Assembly (NCBI GenBank): GCA_024280455.1
Contig: JAJRQC010000062.1
Location: 41,638 to 105,637, forward strand
DNA length: 64,000 bases
From: Deltaproteobacteria bacterium
GTDB lineage: Bacteria; Desulfobacterota; Desulfobulbia; Desulfobulbales; Desulfobulbaceae
Direction of reading: 5' to 3'
Shown: positions 16,431-24,742 of the stretch, one piece after another
How positions within the stretch are numbered: position 1 is the first letter of the stretch
How the letters are laid out: each line of letters starts with the position of its first letter
Translations under genes and position numbers: made by a program
The notes under the pieces: model-generated
What the model was told of the DNA's origin: nothing
The model's database searches: none
Seen by the model: the letters and a program-made list of their open reading frames with translations, nothing else

Positions 16431-17405
16431 TTATTTCATCAGGCCGACTTCCTTGTAATACTTCATGGCGCCCGGGTGGATGGGCGCGGAGAGTCCTTCA
16501 AGCATATTTTTCTTGGTCAGTGTTGCATACGCGGGATGCAGTTTTTTAAACTCGTCAAAATTGTCAAAGACTTCCTTGGTGATGGCATAGACCACCTCAT
16601 CCGGCACTTTAGCAGAGGTAACTAAGGTTGCCTTCACACCAAAGGTCTCTATATCTTTGTCGTTCTGAGCTCCGGGATAGAGGCTTATTGGTATGGTGGC
16701 CTTGGCATAATAGGGGTATTTTGCCAACAGGGCATCAATCCCTGTAATTGTAGCCAGACGCACTTTGCGTGCTCCGGAAGTTGCCTCTTTGATAGCTCCT
16801 GACGGATGACCAACCGTATAGAAGAAGGCGTCAATACGGCCATCCTGCAACAGACTGGCAGCCTCAGATGCCTTAATGGATTCAGCCTGCAGATCCTTGT
16901 CTATATTAATGCCCACGGCTTCCAACGCATCAATGGCATTCTGCCGCTGACCGGATCCGGGGTTACCGATATTGACTTTTTTGCCTTTCAGATCTTTAAT
17001 ATCTTTAATACCGGCATCAACGGCTGCAACCAGAGTGACGGCTTCCGGATGAATGGAGAATACGGCACGCAGATCCTTTTGCGGGCCTTTATCTTTCCAT
17101 TCCGCCAGACCATTAATAGCCTGATACTGGCGGTCGGACTGAACAATACCAAATTCAAGGTCGCCGTTCATAACAGCATTGACGTTAAAAACGGAACCAC
17201 CGGTGGATTCAACAGTAGCCCGGATGCCGTATTCTTTTTTCTTCTTGTTGACCATCTTGGCAATGGCACCGCCGGTCGGGTAATACACTCCGGTAATGCC
17301 ACCGGTTCCTATGGTGACAAACTGGGTTTTAGCCTGGGCCATACCAAAGCTCATCAGCATGGATGTTGCCAGAGCAACACCTAAAAACAGTCCTTTTTTC
17401 ATCAA
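16431..17405 (-). CDS. TAXI-family TRAP transporter solute-binding protein
   Basis: Periplasmic binding protein of 324 residues. A signal peptide (KKGLFLGVALATSMLMS, cleavage after AQA) precedes the TAXI domain: FVTIGTGGITGVYYPTGGAI, then STGGSVFNVNAV, FGIVQSDR and NIGNPGSGQR. It delivers an unidentified solute to the fused permease at 13558-15645. The start ATG follows AAGGAGG. A sigma70-like promoter (TTGTCA-17-TATAAC) lies upstream at 17458-17486. It is transcribed divergently from the ferredoxin-oxidoreductase operon, which hints at a shared metabolic theme such as organic acid uptake and oxidation. Confidence 0.95.
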   Translation of the reverse strand: MMKKGLFLGVALATSMLMSFGMAQAKTQFVTIGTGGITGVYYPTGGAIAKMVNKKKKEYGIRATVESTGGSVFNVNAVMNGDLEFGIVQSDRQYQAINGLAEWKDKGPQKDLRAVFSIHPEAVTLVAAVDAGIKDIKDLKGKKVNIGNPGSGQRQNAIDALEAVGINIDKDLQAESIKASEAASLLQDGRIDAFFYTVGHPSGAIKEATSGARKVRLATITGIDALLAKYPYYAKATIPISLYPGAQNDKDIETFGVKATLVTSAKVPDEVVYAITKEVFDNFDEFKKLHPAYATLTKKNMLEGLSAPIHPGAMKYYKEVGLMK

Positions 17406-17457
17406 GACCTCCTTTTGATTTGATTGAGAAGAAACGGTTTATTCATGACAACTTTTT

Positions 17458-17486
17458 GTTATATTCAACCGATCCTTTGTTGACAA
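17458..17486 (-). promoter_or_regulatory. Sigma70-like promoter for the TRAP-TAXI operon
   Basis: On the minus strand TTGTCA (17486-17481) is followed after 17 bp by TATAAC (17463-17458), about 50 bases upstream of the TAXI start. Its -35 hexamer overlaps that of the divergent plus-strand promoter. Confidence 0.6.
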
Positions 17487-17509
17487 GTAAATATTCCGGA
17501 GAGTAGATT
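17480..17509 (+). promoter_or_regulatory. Sigma70-like promoter for korDABC
   Basis: A perfect TTGACA (17480-17485) is followed after 18 bp by TAGATT (17504-17509). The -10 is weaker than the -35. The leader to the ferredoxin start at 17643 is about 130 bases. Confidence 0.5.
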
Positions 17510-17642
17510 TTTTTTTATTACCTTCAGGAGATTGTCTTGCTTTTTACAGGTGAAGGATGTATGCGGAAGAAATAAATTAATTCATTACATCGGGCAGCTG
17601 ATTCCTGGAAGAATCAGGTTTCGGAAAACCCGGAGGACGATC

Positions 17643-17933
17643 ATGGGCAAAGCAACAAAAAAGTCTGAACCTGTCACCGACACAAAAGATAAAACTCCGT
17701 CGAGTCGTAAGAAAAAATATTTTGATGTTTCCTTCTATCACGACTGGTGTAAATCCTGCGGCATCTGCATGGCATTTTGTCCGCAGAAAATTATCGGCAC
17801 CGACAGCAAAGGCAGGCCGGTAATAGAAGACGCCGATCGATGTGTTGGTTGCCGTTTTTGTGAGATCCATTGCCCGGATTTTGCCATAACCGTCTCCGAC
17901 CGTAAACCCAAAAGGAGAATTAATGATGTCTGA
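17643..17933 (+). CDS. korD: 2-Oxoacid:ferredoxin oxidoreductase, ferredoxin-like delta subunit
   Basis: This 96-residue protein has a Lys-rich N-terminus and two 4Fe-4S motifs, CKSCGICMAFCP and CVGCRFCEIHCP, which pass electrons from the oxidoreductase core to ferredoxin. ATG 17643 follows GGAGG; the longer frame from 17532 lacks a ribosome site. Its end overlaps the korA start by 11 bases. Order D-A-B-C matches 2-oxoglutarate:ferredoxin oxidoreductase operons of anaerobes. Confidence 0.88.
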   Translation: MGKATKKSEPVTDTKDKTPSSRKKKYFDVSFYHDWCKSCGICMAFCPQKIIGTDSKGRPVIEDADRCVGCRFCEIHCPDFAITVSDRKPKRRINDV

Positions 17934-19065
17934 GACCACAACGCCGCGTCGTCTCCTGCAGGGGAACGAGGCAATTGTTCACGGAGCCATGGCCGCCGGA
18001 TGCCGTTTCTTTGCCGGATATCCGATCACTCCCGCCTCTGAAATCGCCGAACTGCTCTCCATTCTTTTACCGGCAGCTGACGGCACTTTTATTCAGATGG
18101 AAGACGAGATCGCCTCGATGGGAGCCGTCATAGGCGCGTCGCTGGCCGGCGTAAAGTCCATGACCGCAACCTCCGGCCCGGGTTTTTCTCTGATGCAGGA
18201 GAATCTCGGTTTTGCCTGTGTTACCGAGACACCGCTGGTGATCGTCAACGTGATGCGCGGTGGTCCTTCAACAGGCCTGCCTACCAGTCCTGCCCAGGGC
18301 GATGTGCAGATGGCACGCTGGGGCACCCATGGAGATCATCCTGTCGTCGTCCTTGCGGCCTCTTCGGTTGAGGACTGCTTTTCGATTACGGTCAAGGCCT
18401 TTAACATTTCCGAAAAATACAGAGTACCTGTAATCCTGCTCTCTGATGAAGTCGTTGCCCACACCAGGGAATGTGTCCGCCTGCCTGCGCAAACAGAAAT
18501 TAAAGTCGTTGACCGGATCCGACCCAGTGTGCCTCCAGACTGGTATAAACCCTACGAGGGAGACAGCCGGGGAGTTCCTCCTATGGCTGCACTTGGTGAC
18601 GGATATCGGCACCATATTACCGGGCTGATCCATGATGAACACGGTTTTCCCACTCAGAACCGTCATGAAATTGAGCGTTTCCATAAACGGTTGACTAAAA
18701 AGATCACCAAAGGGTTTTCCGATATTCAGATGTCACGTGGCTTTCTTCTTGAGGATGCTGAAATCGTTGTTATTGCCTACGGCTCTGTTGCCCGCCCCGC
18801 CTTGCGGGCGGTTGAGGATGCCCGCAGACAGGGTGTGAAGGCCGGACTGCTCCAGCTGATCACCCTCTTCCCTTTTCCCAGAGGAACTGTTTCTACCCTG
18901 CTTAAACAGTGTCGGGCCGCATTGGTTCCGGAGATGAACATGGGCCAGATCAGTCGTGAGGTCCAGCGGGTGAACCAGTTCGACTGCGCGGTGGTAAAAC
19001 ATAACCGGGTCGACGGACAGTTCATTACCCCTCTGGAGATATTTAAACATCTCATTAAACTCTAA
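17923..19065 (+). CDS. korA: 2-Oxoacid:ferredoxin oxidoreductase, alpha subunit
   Basis: 380 residues. Conserved features are FFAGYPITPASEIAELL at the N-terminus, EDEIASMGAVIGASLAG, and TSGPGFSLMQENLG. With KorB and KorC it oxidatively decarboxylates a 2-oxoacid, giving acyl-CoA and reduced ferredoxin, or runs in reverse for CO2 fixation. The closest reading is 2-oxoglutarate, but branched-chain 2-oxoacids cannot be excluded from sequence alone. AGGAG precedes ATG 17923; a second ATG follows directly. Confidence 0.9.
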   Translation: MMSETTTPRRLLQGNEAIVHGAMAAGCRFFAGYPITPASEIAELLSILLPAADGTFIQMEDEIASMGAVIGASLAGVKSMTATSGPGFSLMQENLGFACVTETPLVIVNVMRGGPSTGLPTSPAQGDVQMARWGTHGDHPVVVLAASSVEDCFSITVKAFNISEKYRVPVILLSDEVVAHTRECVRLPAQTEIKVVDRIRPSVPPDWYKPYEGDSRGVPPMAALGDGYRHHITGLIHDEHGFPTQNRHEIERFHKRLTKKITKGFSDIQMSRGFLLEDAEIVVIAYGSVARPALRAVEDARRQGVKAGLLQLITLFPFPRGTVSTLLKQCRAALVPEMNMGQISREVQRVNQFDCAVVKHNRVDGQFITPLEIFKHLIKL

Positions 19066-19078
19066 CAGGAATCACATC

Positions 19079-19921
19079 ATGCCCACTCCTGCACAGGCCA
19101 TCCGACACGAATATCTGCGGCATAATAAAAAATTCCCCCATGTCTGGTGCCCCGGATGCGGCAACGGTATCGTCATGGGGGCATTGCTGCGCGCCATCCA
19201 TCATCTAGAACTCAGTAAAGACGAAGTCGTCCTCACCTCCGGCATCGGTTGTTCCGGACGGATGCCGACCTATCTCGATTTCAACACCCTGCATACCACC
19301 CATGGTCGGGCGCTCACCTTTGCCACCGGGGTCAAGCTGGCAAATCCTGCCTTAAATGTGGTGGCAATAATGGGTGACGGAGATGCAACCGCAATCGGCG
19401 GTAACCATTTTATTCATGCCGCCCGCAGAAATCTGAACCTGACCGCTATTATTATCAACAACTCGATTTACGGTATGACCGGCGGTCAGTATTCACCCAC
19501 CACTCCCTTTGGCGCCATATCCACCACTTCCGTTTACGGACATATTGAACACGCCTTTTCCATAGCCGAACTGGCTGTCACCGCAGGAGCATCATTTGTG
19601 GCCAGATCCACGGTCTACCATGCAGACCTCATCGACCGACTTATTGAACAGGCCATGCAAAAAAGGGGATTTGCCGTGGTCGAGGTAATTTCGAATTGTC
19701 ATGTGCAGTACGGGAGAAGGAATAAACTCGGTGGGGCCGTGGATATGTTAAAGCAGTTCAAGGAGCAGGCTGTTACGGTGAGCCGGGCGGAAAAGCTCAG
19801 CCCTGAAGAGCTTGAGGGTAAAACAACTATTGGTGTGCTTGTTGATCGCGAACTTCCGGTCTCCACCGAAGAGTATAAAAAGGTTCGCCGTCGTGCCCAT
19901 GAATCCGGGGATAAAGTATGA
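19079..19921 (+). CDS. korB: 2-Oxoacid:ferredoxin oxidoreductase, beta (TPP-binding) subunit
   Basis: 280 residues. The thiamine-pyrophosphate site is visible as IMGDGDATAIGGNHFIHAARR followed by IIINNSIYGMTGGQ. The N-terminus has VWCPGCGNGIVMGALL and SGIGCSGRMPTYLDF. It forms the catalytic core with KorA. The start follows AGGA, 13 bp after korA. Its stop overlaps the korC start in ATGA. Confidence 0.92.
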   Translation: MPTPAQAIRHEYLRHNKKFPHVWCPGCGNGIVMGALLRAIHHLELSKDEVVLTSGIGCSGRMPTYLDFNTLHTTHGRALTFATGVKLANPALNVVAIMGDGDATAIGGNHFIHAARRNLNLTAIIINNSIYGMTGGQYSPTTPFGAISTTSVYGHIEHAFSIAELAVTAGASFVARSTVYHADLIDRLIEQAMQKRGFAVVEVISNCHVQYGRRNKLGGAVDMLKQFKEQAVTVSRAEKLSPEELEGKTTIGVLVDRELPVSTEEYKKVRRRAHESGDKV

Positions 19922-20520
19922 AGATCCAGAAAGAGAAACAAAATCGCTATGAAATTCGTTTCAGCGGCTCTGGCGGCCAGGGATTAATAACCGCCGCAGT
20001 TGTGTTTGCCGAAGCAGTAGGTGTATATGACGGTAAATATGTCTGCCAGACCCAGAGTTACGGGCCCGAAGCCAGGGGCGGCAAGTCCAAGGCCGAGGTG
20101 GTTATCAGTGACCAGCCCATCGATTATCCCAAGGCTCTGGAACTGGACCTGTTGCTGGCCATGAATCAGGCCGCCTGTGACGCCTATTTTTTTGATATCA
20201 AGGCAAACGGTCTCCTGGTGGTTGACTCATCTCTTGTTGAGCAGTATCCGACCAGCAGAATCATAACCATTCCATTTACTCAGATAGCCAAGGAGGAAAT
20301 CGGCCGTGAACTGGTTGCCAACATGGTGGCACTCGGCACCATTGGTTTTCTTTGCGGGCGGGTGGACCTTGCCAATCTCGAAAAAGCCCTGTTGGCCAGA
20401 GTGCCCAAGGGCACTGAAGAGATGAACAGTCGGGCCCTGCAGCGAGGAATTGAAGAGGCCCAAAAAATTGACGTACAGGGGCTGCCTCGTGCCGTGATGA
20501 GTGAAGATGATGATCTGTAA
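19918..20520 (+). CDS. korC: 2-Oxoacid:ferredoxin oxidoreductase, gamma subunit
   Basis: 200 residues with the gamma-subunit signature FSGSGGQGLITAAVVFAEA near the N-terminus and SYGPEARGGKSKAEVVIS shortly after. It completes the korDABC set. Coupled to korB by a 4-bp overlap. Confidence 0.92.
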   Translation: MKIQKEKQNRYEIRFSGSGGQGLITAAVVFAEAVGVYDGKYVCQTQSYGPEARGGKSKAEVVISDQPIDYPKALELDLLLAMNQAACDAYFFDIKANGLLVVDSSLVEQYPTSRIITIPFTQIAKEEIGRELVANMVALGTIGFLCGRVDLANLEKALLARVPKGTEEMNSRALQRGIEEAQKIDVQGLPRAVMSEDDDL

Positions 20521-20552
20521 ACTCCGATCAATACTATTAAAGTGGGGGGACA

Positions 20553-21128
20553 ATGAAAGTTGTAGCATTTAACGGTAGTGCACGCAAAGATGGTAACACC
20601 ACAAAACTTGTCGAGTATGTTTTTGAAGAACTGGAAAAAGAGGGCATTTCGACTGAGCTTGTACAGCTGGCCGGGAAACATCCACATGGCTGTATTGCCT
20701 GTTATCAATGTTTTAAAAGAAAAGACAGGAGGTGCGCCGTTGAAAGTGACTGTATCAATGAGTGCATTGAAAAGATGGAGGCGGCTGACGGCATCATCCT
20801 GGCTTCACCAACCTACTTTGCCGACCTGAGCACTGAACTCAAGGCCTTGATCGATCGAACCGGTATGGTTTCCAGGGCCAATGGCGACATGTACCGAAGA
20901 AAGGTCGGGGCAGCGGTGGTTGCCCGTCGACGCGGGGGCGCAATTCATGTTTTTGATTCCATCAATCATTTTTTTACCATCGGCCAGATGATCATTGTCG
21001 GATCTTCCTACTGGAACATAGGCGTCGGCCGTGACAAGGGCGATGTTGCCGGTGATGATGAAGGCGTGGAAACCATGCGTACACTTGGTAAAAATATGGC
21101 CTGGCTGTTAAAGAAGGTTCACGCCTAA
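20553..21128 (+). CDS. Flavodoxin-fold NAD(P)H-dependent FMN reductase-like protein
   Basis: 191-residue flavodoxin-fold protein with an FMN phosphate-binding loop, FNGSARKDGNTTKL, and a cysteine cluster CIACYQCFKRKDRRC like that of iron-sulfur flavoproteins and NADPH-dependent FMN reductases. SPTYFADLSTELKALIDR is the second flavin-binding block. It lies 32 bp after korC behind a GGGGGG ribosome site, so it is probably in the same operon and may accept electrons from ferredoxin. The partner reaction is not known. Confidence 0.85.
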   Translation: MKVVAFNGSARKDGNTTKLVEYVFEELEKEGISTELVQLAGKHPHGCIACYQCFKRKDRRCAVESDCINECIEKMEAADGIILASPTYFADLSTELKALIDRTGMVSRANGDMYRRKVGAAVVARRRGGAIHVFDSINHFFTIGQMIIVGSSYWNIGVGRDKGDVAGDDEGVETMRTLGKNMAWLLKKVHA

Positions 21129-21559
21129 ATTGTGATCAAGGCATGGAAGTTGATAATCAGACATTCCATACTTTGAATTGACGTGCCGGAAATACTTCAC
21201 AAGTAATAATCAGTTACCCAGGGGCGGGTGTCGTCTCAATCCTCCCCTGGTCTCCATTTTTCGATCTTTCTCCTTTCCTCTATTTCTGCAGACATGCTTT
21301 GCACGTTCGTATTTTTCAAAAAATCAGTGCATACCATGGAGCTCATCGATGCAGGCTTTCCATTTAATCACAAAAAAAATTGACCTCGAATTTTTTTAAA
21401 TATATAACAAGATATACGGTGAATTTTAGATTTGAATTTTCTTTCACAGATCCTCTCAAGTTATTGTCAAAGTAAAAAGTTCATCTATATATAGTTTAAT
21501 TTTTACGTAAAAGAGATGTTAAGGTAAGTACGCCTGTACACCGGATAAGGAGAAGGCTG
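21129..21559. other. Intergenic region: terminator, then AT-rich promoter region
   Basis: No convincing gene. A hairpin at 21218-21250 (CCAGGGG pairing with CCCCTGG) followed by a T-rich stretch probably ends the korDABC operon. From about 21380 the sequence is very AT-rich, with TATATATAG-like stretches, and leads to AAGGAGAAGG just before the next start. A 73-codon open frame at 21178-21399 has no ribosome site and is ignored. Confidence 0.55.
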
Positions 21560-22624
21560 ATGCTGGTTATTTGTGAAGACTGTGCCAAAAAATATAACAT
21601 TGACGAAGCAAAGATCAAGGGCGATCGGGCCCGGTTTTCCTGTCAGGAATGTGGACATATCATTGTGGTAAAGAAGCCGGTTCAAAAACCGGTTGAACTA
21701 CAGCCTGCCGCTCTTGATGAGGTGATTGGTGAGACAACCGGGACAACTGAAGAAACTGAAGACCGCAGTTCGGTTGATAATGTTCTGGAAGTGAAACAGA
21801 CATCAGAGAGCGAAGGGGCAACAGGGCGTAAAAAAGTAAAGAAAGGCAAGACGGCTTCTGTTAGTTTTTATCTCATTTTTGCCCTGACAATCGGTTTTAT
21901 TTCCATTGCCGCAGCTTTTTCCTACCTGTACCTGAAATATATTCCTCAACTTATGAATGAGCAGATTGATCTGCGGACTTCAGCCATAACCACGGTGTTT
22001 GCAGGTGCTATCAAACAACCGCTTCTTGTACGTAACTATCTACAGGTCAACAAGGAGGCTGAACGTGTCAGCAAGTTGCCGGGTGTGGCCTATACCGCCG
22101 TTGTCAATAAACGAGGAATCGTTGTTGCCGGTTTTTTCAGTGATCTCTCCCGATTTGATCAGGTTTTTTCCGCTCAGGTTAAAACCGAAGGCTTCCCCCT
22201 TTCCGTGATTGAAAAAAATACAATTAAGAAAGGAGCACTGGAACAATTTGCCCGATTCACTGTCGGTGGTCAGAAGATTCAGGATAAAGTTGTTATTCTT
22301 CCGGAGACCGGGGGGACTGTTCATGTCGGCATTTACATTTCGGAAGTTGAGCAGGCCATAAAAACTGCTCTACTTTCTCCACTATCCCTGTCACTGATGG
22401 GGGGCATCTTTTTCGGTGGCCTGATTATTTTTCTTATTATTGCACGATCAATTTCCAAACCACTGGTTGAATTAACCGATGTCGTCAACCGGATCAGCCT
22501 TGGTGAACTTGATTTAGTAATTGAGCCAAAAGGCCCCAGAGAGGTGCAGGAACTTGCCGTAGCCTTTGAACGAATGCGCTATTCAATCAAGGCGGCAATG
22601 ATACGGTTGAGAAAAACATCATAA
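21560..22624 (+). CDS. Membrane protein with MJ0042 zinc ribbon and HAMP domain
   Basis: 354 residues. An N-terminal MJ0042-type zinc ribbon (CEDCAKKYNI to CQECGHIIVV) is followed by an acidic linker, a transmembrane helix (about 95-120), an extracytoplasmic region (about 125-270) and a second helix (about 275-300). A HAMP domain (ARSISKPLVELTDVVNRISLGE) and a final PREVQELAVAFERMRYSI segment end it; no kinase, cyclase or chemoreceptor output domain follows. It could signal through a partner. Next downstream are two PhnD-like binding proteins and a PATAN-like protein. AAGGAGAAGG precedes ATG 21560. Confidence 0.8.
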   Translation: MLVICEDCAKKYNIDEAKIKGDRARFSCQECGHIIVVKKPVQKPVELQPAALDEVIGETTGTTEETEDRSSVDNVLEVKQTSESEGATGRKKVKKGKTASVSFYLIFALTIGFISIAAAFSYLYLKYIPQLMNEQIDLRTSAITTVFAGAIKQPLLVRNYLQVNKEAERVSKLPGVAYTAVVNKRGIVVAGFFSDLSRFDQVFSAQVKTEGFPLSVIEKNTIKKGALEQFARFTVGGQKIQDKVVILPETGGTVHVGIYISEVEQAIKTALLSPLSLSLMGGIFFGGLIIFLIIARSISKPLVELTDVVNRISLGELDLVIEPKGPREVQELAVAFERMRYSIKAAMIRLRKTS

Positions 22625-22630
22625 CCGGTT

Positions 22631-22799
22631 TTGCCGCTGTCGTAGATGGCGAGTGCAAAGAAGATTCCTGTAAGCGAACCCTTGAAACTTCGAGCATGAA
22701 ACTCGGAGAGACCTCGCCACCGACGTCGGAAATATATGTGTACAGTGCAAACTCAATATCAGTAGTGCTGAGTTTCCGGCAGCGGATACGAGTTCAGCA
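22631..22799 (-). repeat. Degenerate copy of dispersed ~125-bp repeat
   Basis: The first 25 bases match 22 of 25 with the start of the copy at 24582. The far end ATACGAGTTCAGCA resembles TACGAGTCCATCA of the other copies; the middle has diverged. The GAGTTCAGCA end points to the PhnD-like gene 64 bp away, the same orientation as the other copies have to their downstream genes. Confidence 0.55.
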
Positions 22800-22863
22800 G
22801 GACGCTCTTTGCTGCACATTCACATTTTGTGTCTAAAAATAATTAATGTATCCCGAGGGAAAA

Positions 22864-23715
22864 ATGAAAATCATACTCAGGCTGGGTGTACTGTTTCTCT
22901 GTGTGATGTTGAGTCCTGTCACGGCTTCTGCCGGATATAAACTTTCCATGCTGCCCAGATACTCAACGGAAGAAATTCATAAACGGATCGTCCCTATTGC
23001 CGACTACCTCAGCAAACAAACAGGGCTGGAGATTGAACCTATTGTTATTTCCACATTTGACCAGTATCAACAGCAACTGCTCAGCGGCGCCATCCAGATC
23101 GGCTATGAGAATCCATATATATATGTACTTGCCTCAAAAGCACATGAAGTCATTGCCCTTGCCGAAAAGGAACGCAGCGGCACACGCTTCAGGGGAATCA
23201 TCATAACCAGGTCCGACAGCCCGATAAAGACCCTGGAGGATTTGCGGGGTAAGACAATTTCTATTGTCGGCTATACCAGTGCCGGTGGCTACTTGTCGCA
23301 AAAACTTACACTTGCGGAACAGGGTATAAATGTCAAAACGGACTGTCAGCTTGTCGAGGCGGCGGATAACAAACAGGAAAATGTTATTCTTGCCGTCTAT
23401 ACCGGCGATGTCGACGGAGGTTTTATCCGAGGATCAGCTCTACAGAGGGCGAAAAATTTTATTCCACAAACAGCAATAAAAGTTCTTAAGGAAACAGCAT
23501 GGTTGCCGAACTGGGCGCTTTCCGTCAGCCGGACAATGCCTCCTGGTGACAGGAAAAAAATTGCTGATGCTATTTTTGCCTTGAACAAAGAGTCTCCTGC
23601 TGCTCAGGCCCTTAAAATAAACAGGTTCATTCCTGCTACCGATCAACAGTACAACAGTATCCGCAAGGCCGCCGGCATAGCTCTGCCGATGGTTAATGAC
23701 TTTCCAACAGAATAG
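22864..23715 (+). CDS. PhnD-like periplasmic binding protein (first of tandem pair)
   Basis: 283 residues. A signal peptide (MKIILRLGVLFLCVML, cleavage after ASA) precedes a phosphate/phosphonate-type binding domain (PhnD-like, PF12974 pattern): LSMLPRYSTEEI, QIGYENPYIYVL, SYTSAGGYL-like GYTSAGGYLSQK, and WLPNWALSVSR. ATG 22864 is chosen because GAGGG lies just upstream inside the longer frame from 22846. No ABC ATPase or permease is nearby, so it may feed a receptor rather than a transporter. It is 12 bp upstream of a paralogue. Confidence 0.87.
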   Translation: MKIILRLGVLFLCVMLSPVTASAGYKLSMLPRYSTEEIHKRIVPIADYLSKQTGLEIEPIVISTFDQYQQQLLSGAIQIGYENPYIYVLASKAHEVIALAEKERSGTRFRGIIITRSDSPIKTLEDLRGKTISIVGYTSAGGYLSQKLTLAEQGINVKTDCQLVEAADNKQENVILAVYTGDVDGGFIRGSALQRAKNFIPQTAIKVLKETAWLPNWALSVSRTMPPGDRKKIADAIFALNKESPAAQALKINRFIPATDQQYNSIRKAAGIALPMVNDFPTE

Positions 23716-23727
23716 GCTGCCATAAAA

Positions 23728-24546
23728 ATGAAAAAACTGTTTCTACAAGTATCACTGTTTCTGTTGTGTACCTGTCTTTCAGGGGCTGGACAAGCCGGAG
23801 AATATACCCTGTCCATGCTGCCCAGATATTTTCCTGAAAAACTCACGGCCATGATCACCCCTTTGTCCGAACATCTTTCTCAAGAAACAGGGAGTTCGGT
23901 TAAGCCTATATTGACGGCAAACTTTGCAGAATACGAAAAAAAGGTGAATAACGGCAGTATTGATATCGGCTATGAAAACCCCTTGGTCTATGTCAATGTC
24001 AGCGCAGTTCATGAAGTTTTAGCCACAGCGATCAAGGGGCAGGGTGGTGATAAATTCCGGGGGATCATTATTGTTCGACCGGACTCCGGAATCGAGAGTG
24101 TTGCTGATCTCAAGGATAAACAAATAATGATTGTCGGCAAGACCTCAGCAGGCGGTTATCTGTCACAAAAGCTCACCCTTCAAAAGCAGGGAATACCACT
24201 TGCAAGTGAAAATTTGTCGGCAGCGGCGGATAATCGTCAGGAGAACGTAATCATTGCTGTCAGCATTGGTGATGCCGATGCCGGGTTTATCCGTGAATCG
24301 GCACTGCATAAAGCCGATAAGTATATAGTACCAAGGTCGATAAAGGTACTTACTCCTACGGCATGGTTGCCGAACTGGGCATTTTCCGTTAACCGGAAGA
24401 TGCCTAAAGAACAGAAAAAAGCTTTACTAAATTCTCTACTTGCGCTTCAAAAAGAAAGTGGTGTCCTGAAAGCAATGGGGCTTTCCGGGTTTAAAGCCGC
24501 CACCGACAGCGATTATGATATTATGCGTAAGCTTATTGTCCAATAG
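23728..24546 (+). CDS. PhnD-like periplasmic binding protein (second of tandem pair)
   Basis: 272 residues, clearly a duplicate of the preceding protein. Shared blocks are LSMLPRYFPEKL, DIGYENPLVYVNVSAVHEV, FRGIIIVRPDSGI, KTSAGGYLSQKLTLQKQG, AADNRQENVI and AWLPNWAFSVNRKMP. It has a signal peptide with cleavage near QAG. The conserved SAGGYLSQK ligand-loop sequence suggests both proteins bind related ligands. No transport partner is present in the window. Confidence 0.87.
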   Translation: MKKLFLQVSLFLLCTCLSGAGQAGEYTLSMLPRYFPEKLTAMITPLSEHLSQETGSSVKPILTANFAEYEKKVNNGSIDIGYENPLVYVNVSAVHEVLATAIKGQGGDKFRGIIIVRPDSGIESVADLKDKQIMIVGKTSAGGYLSQKLTLQKQGIPLASENLSAAADNRQENVIIAVSIGDADAGFIRESALHKADKYIVPRSIKVLTPTAWLPNWAFSVNRKMPKEQKKALLNSLLALQKESGVLKAMGLSGFKAATDSDYDIMRKLIVQ

Positions 24547-24581
24547 GTGGCCGGCAGATGGTTGTTGGTAGTTTGATACTT

Positions 24582-24708
24582 TTGTCGGTGTCGTAGATAG
24601 CGAGTGTGGCGAGACTTCGAAAAGTCACGGAACCGACGGCGGACAGGTCGTGTCATCTTGTAATTCCGTACTGTGCAAATGGCGTTTTTGACTTTTTACG
24701 AGTCCATC
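24582..24708 (-). repeat. Dispersed ~125-bp repeat, copy upstream of PATAN-like gene
   Basis: Reverse complement of the elements at 29350, 30010 and 53109. It begins TTGTCGGTGTCGTAGATAGC and ends TTTTTACGAGTCCATC. Its GAGTCCATC end lies 34 bp before the ATG of the gene at 24743. Short near-identical sequences, AAAAGTA and AAAAGTG read in element orientation, flank it. Confidence 0.85.
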
Positions 24709-24742
24709 ACTTTTAAGAATACACGAATAAGGAGCGGTATAG

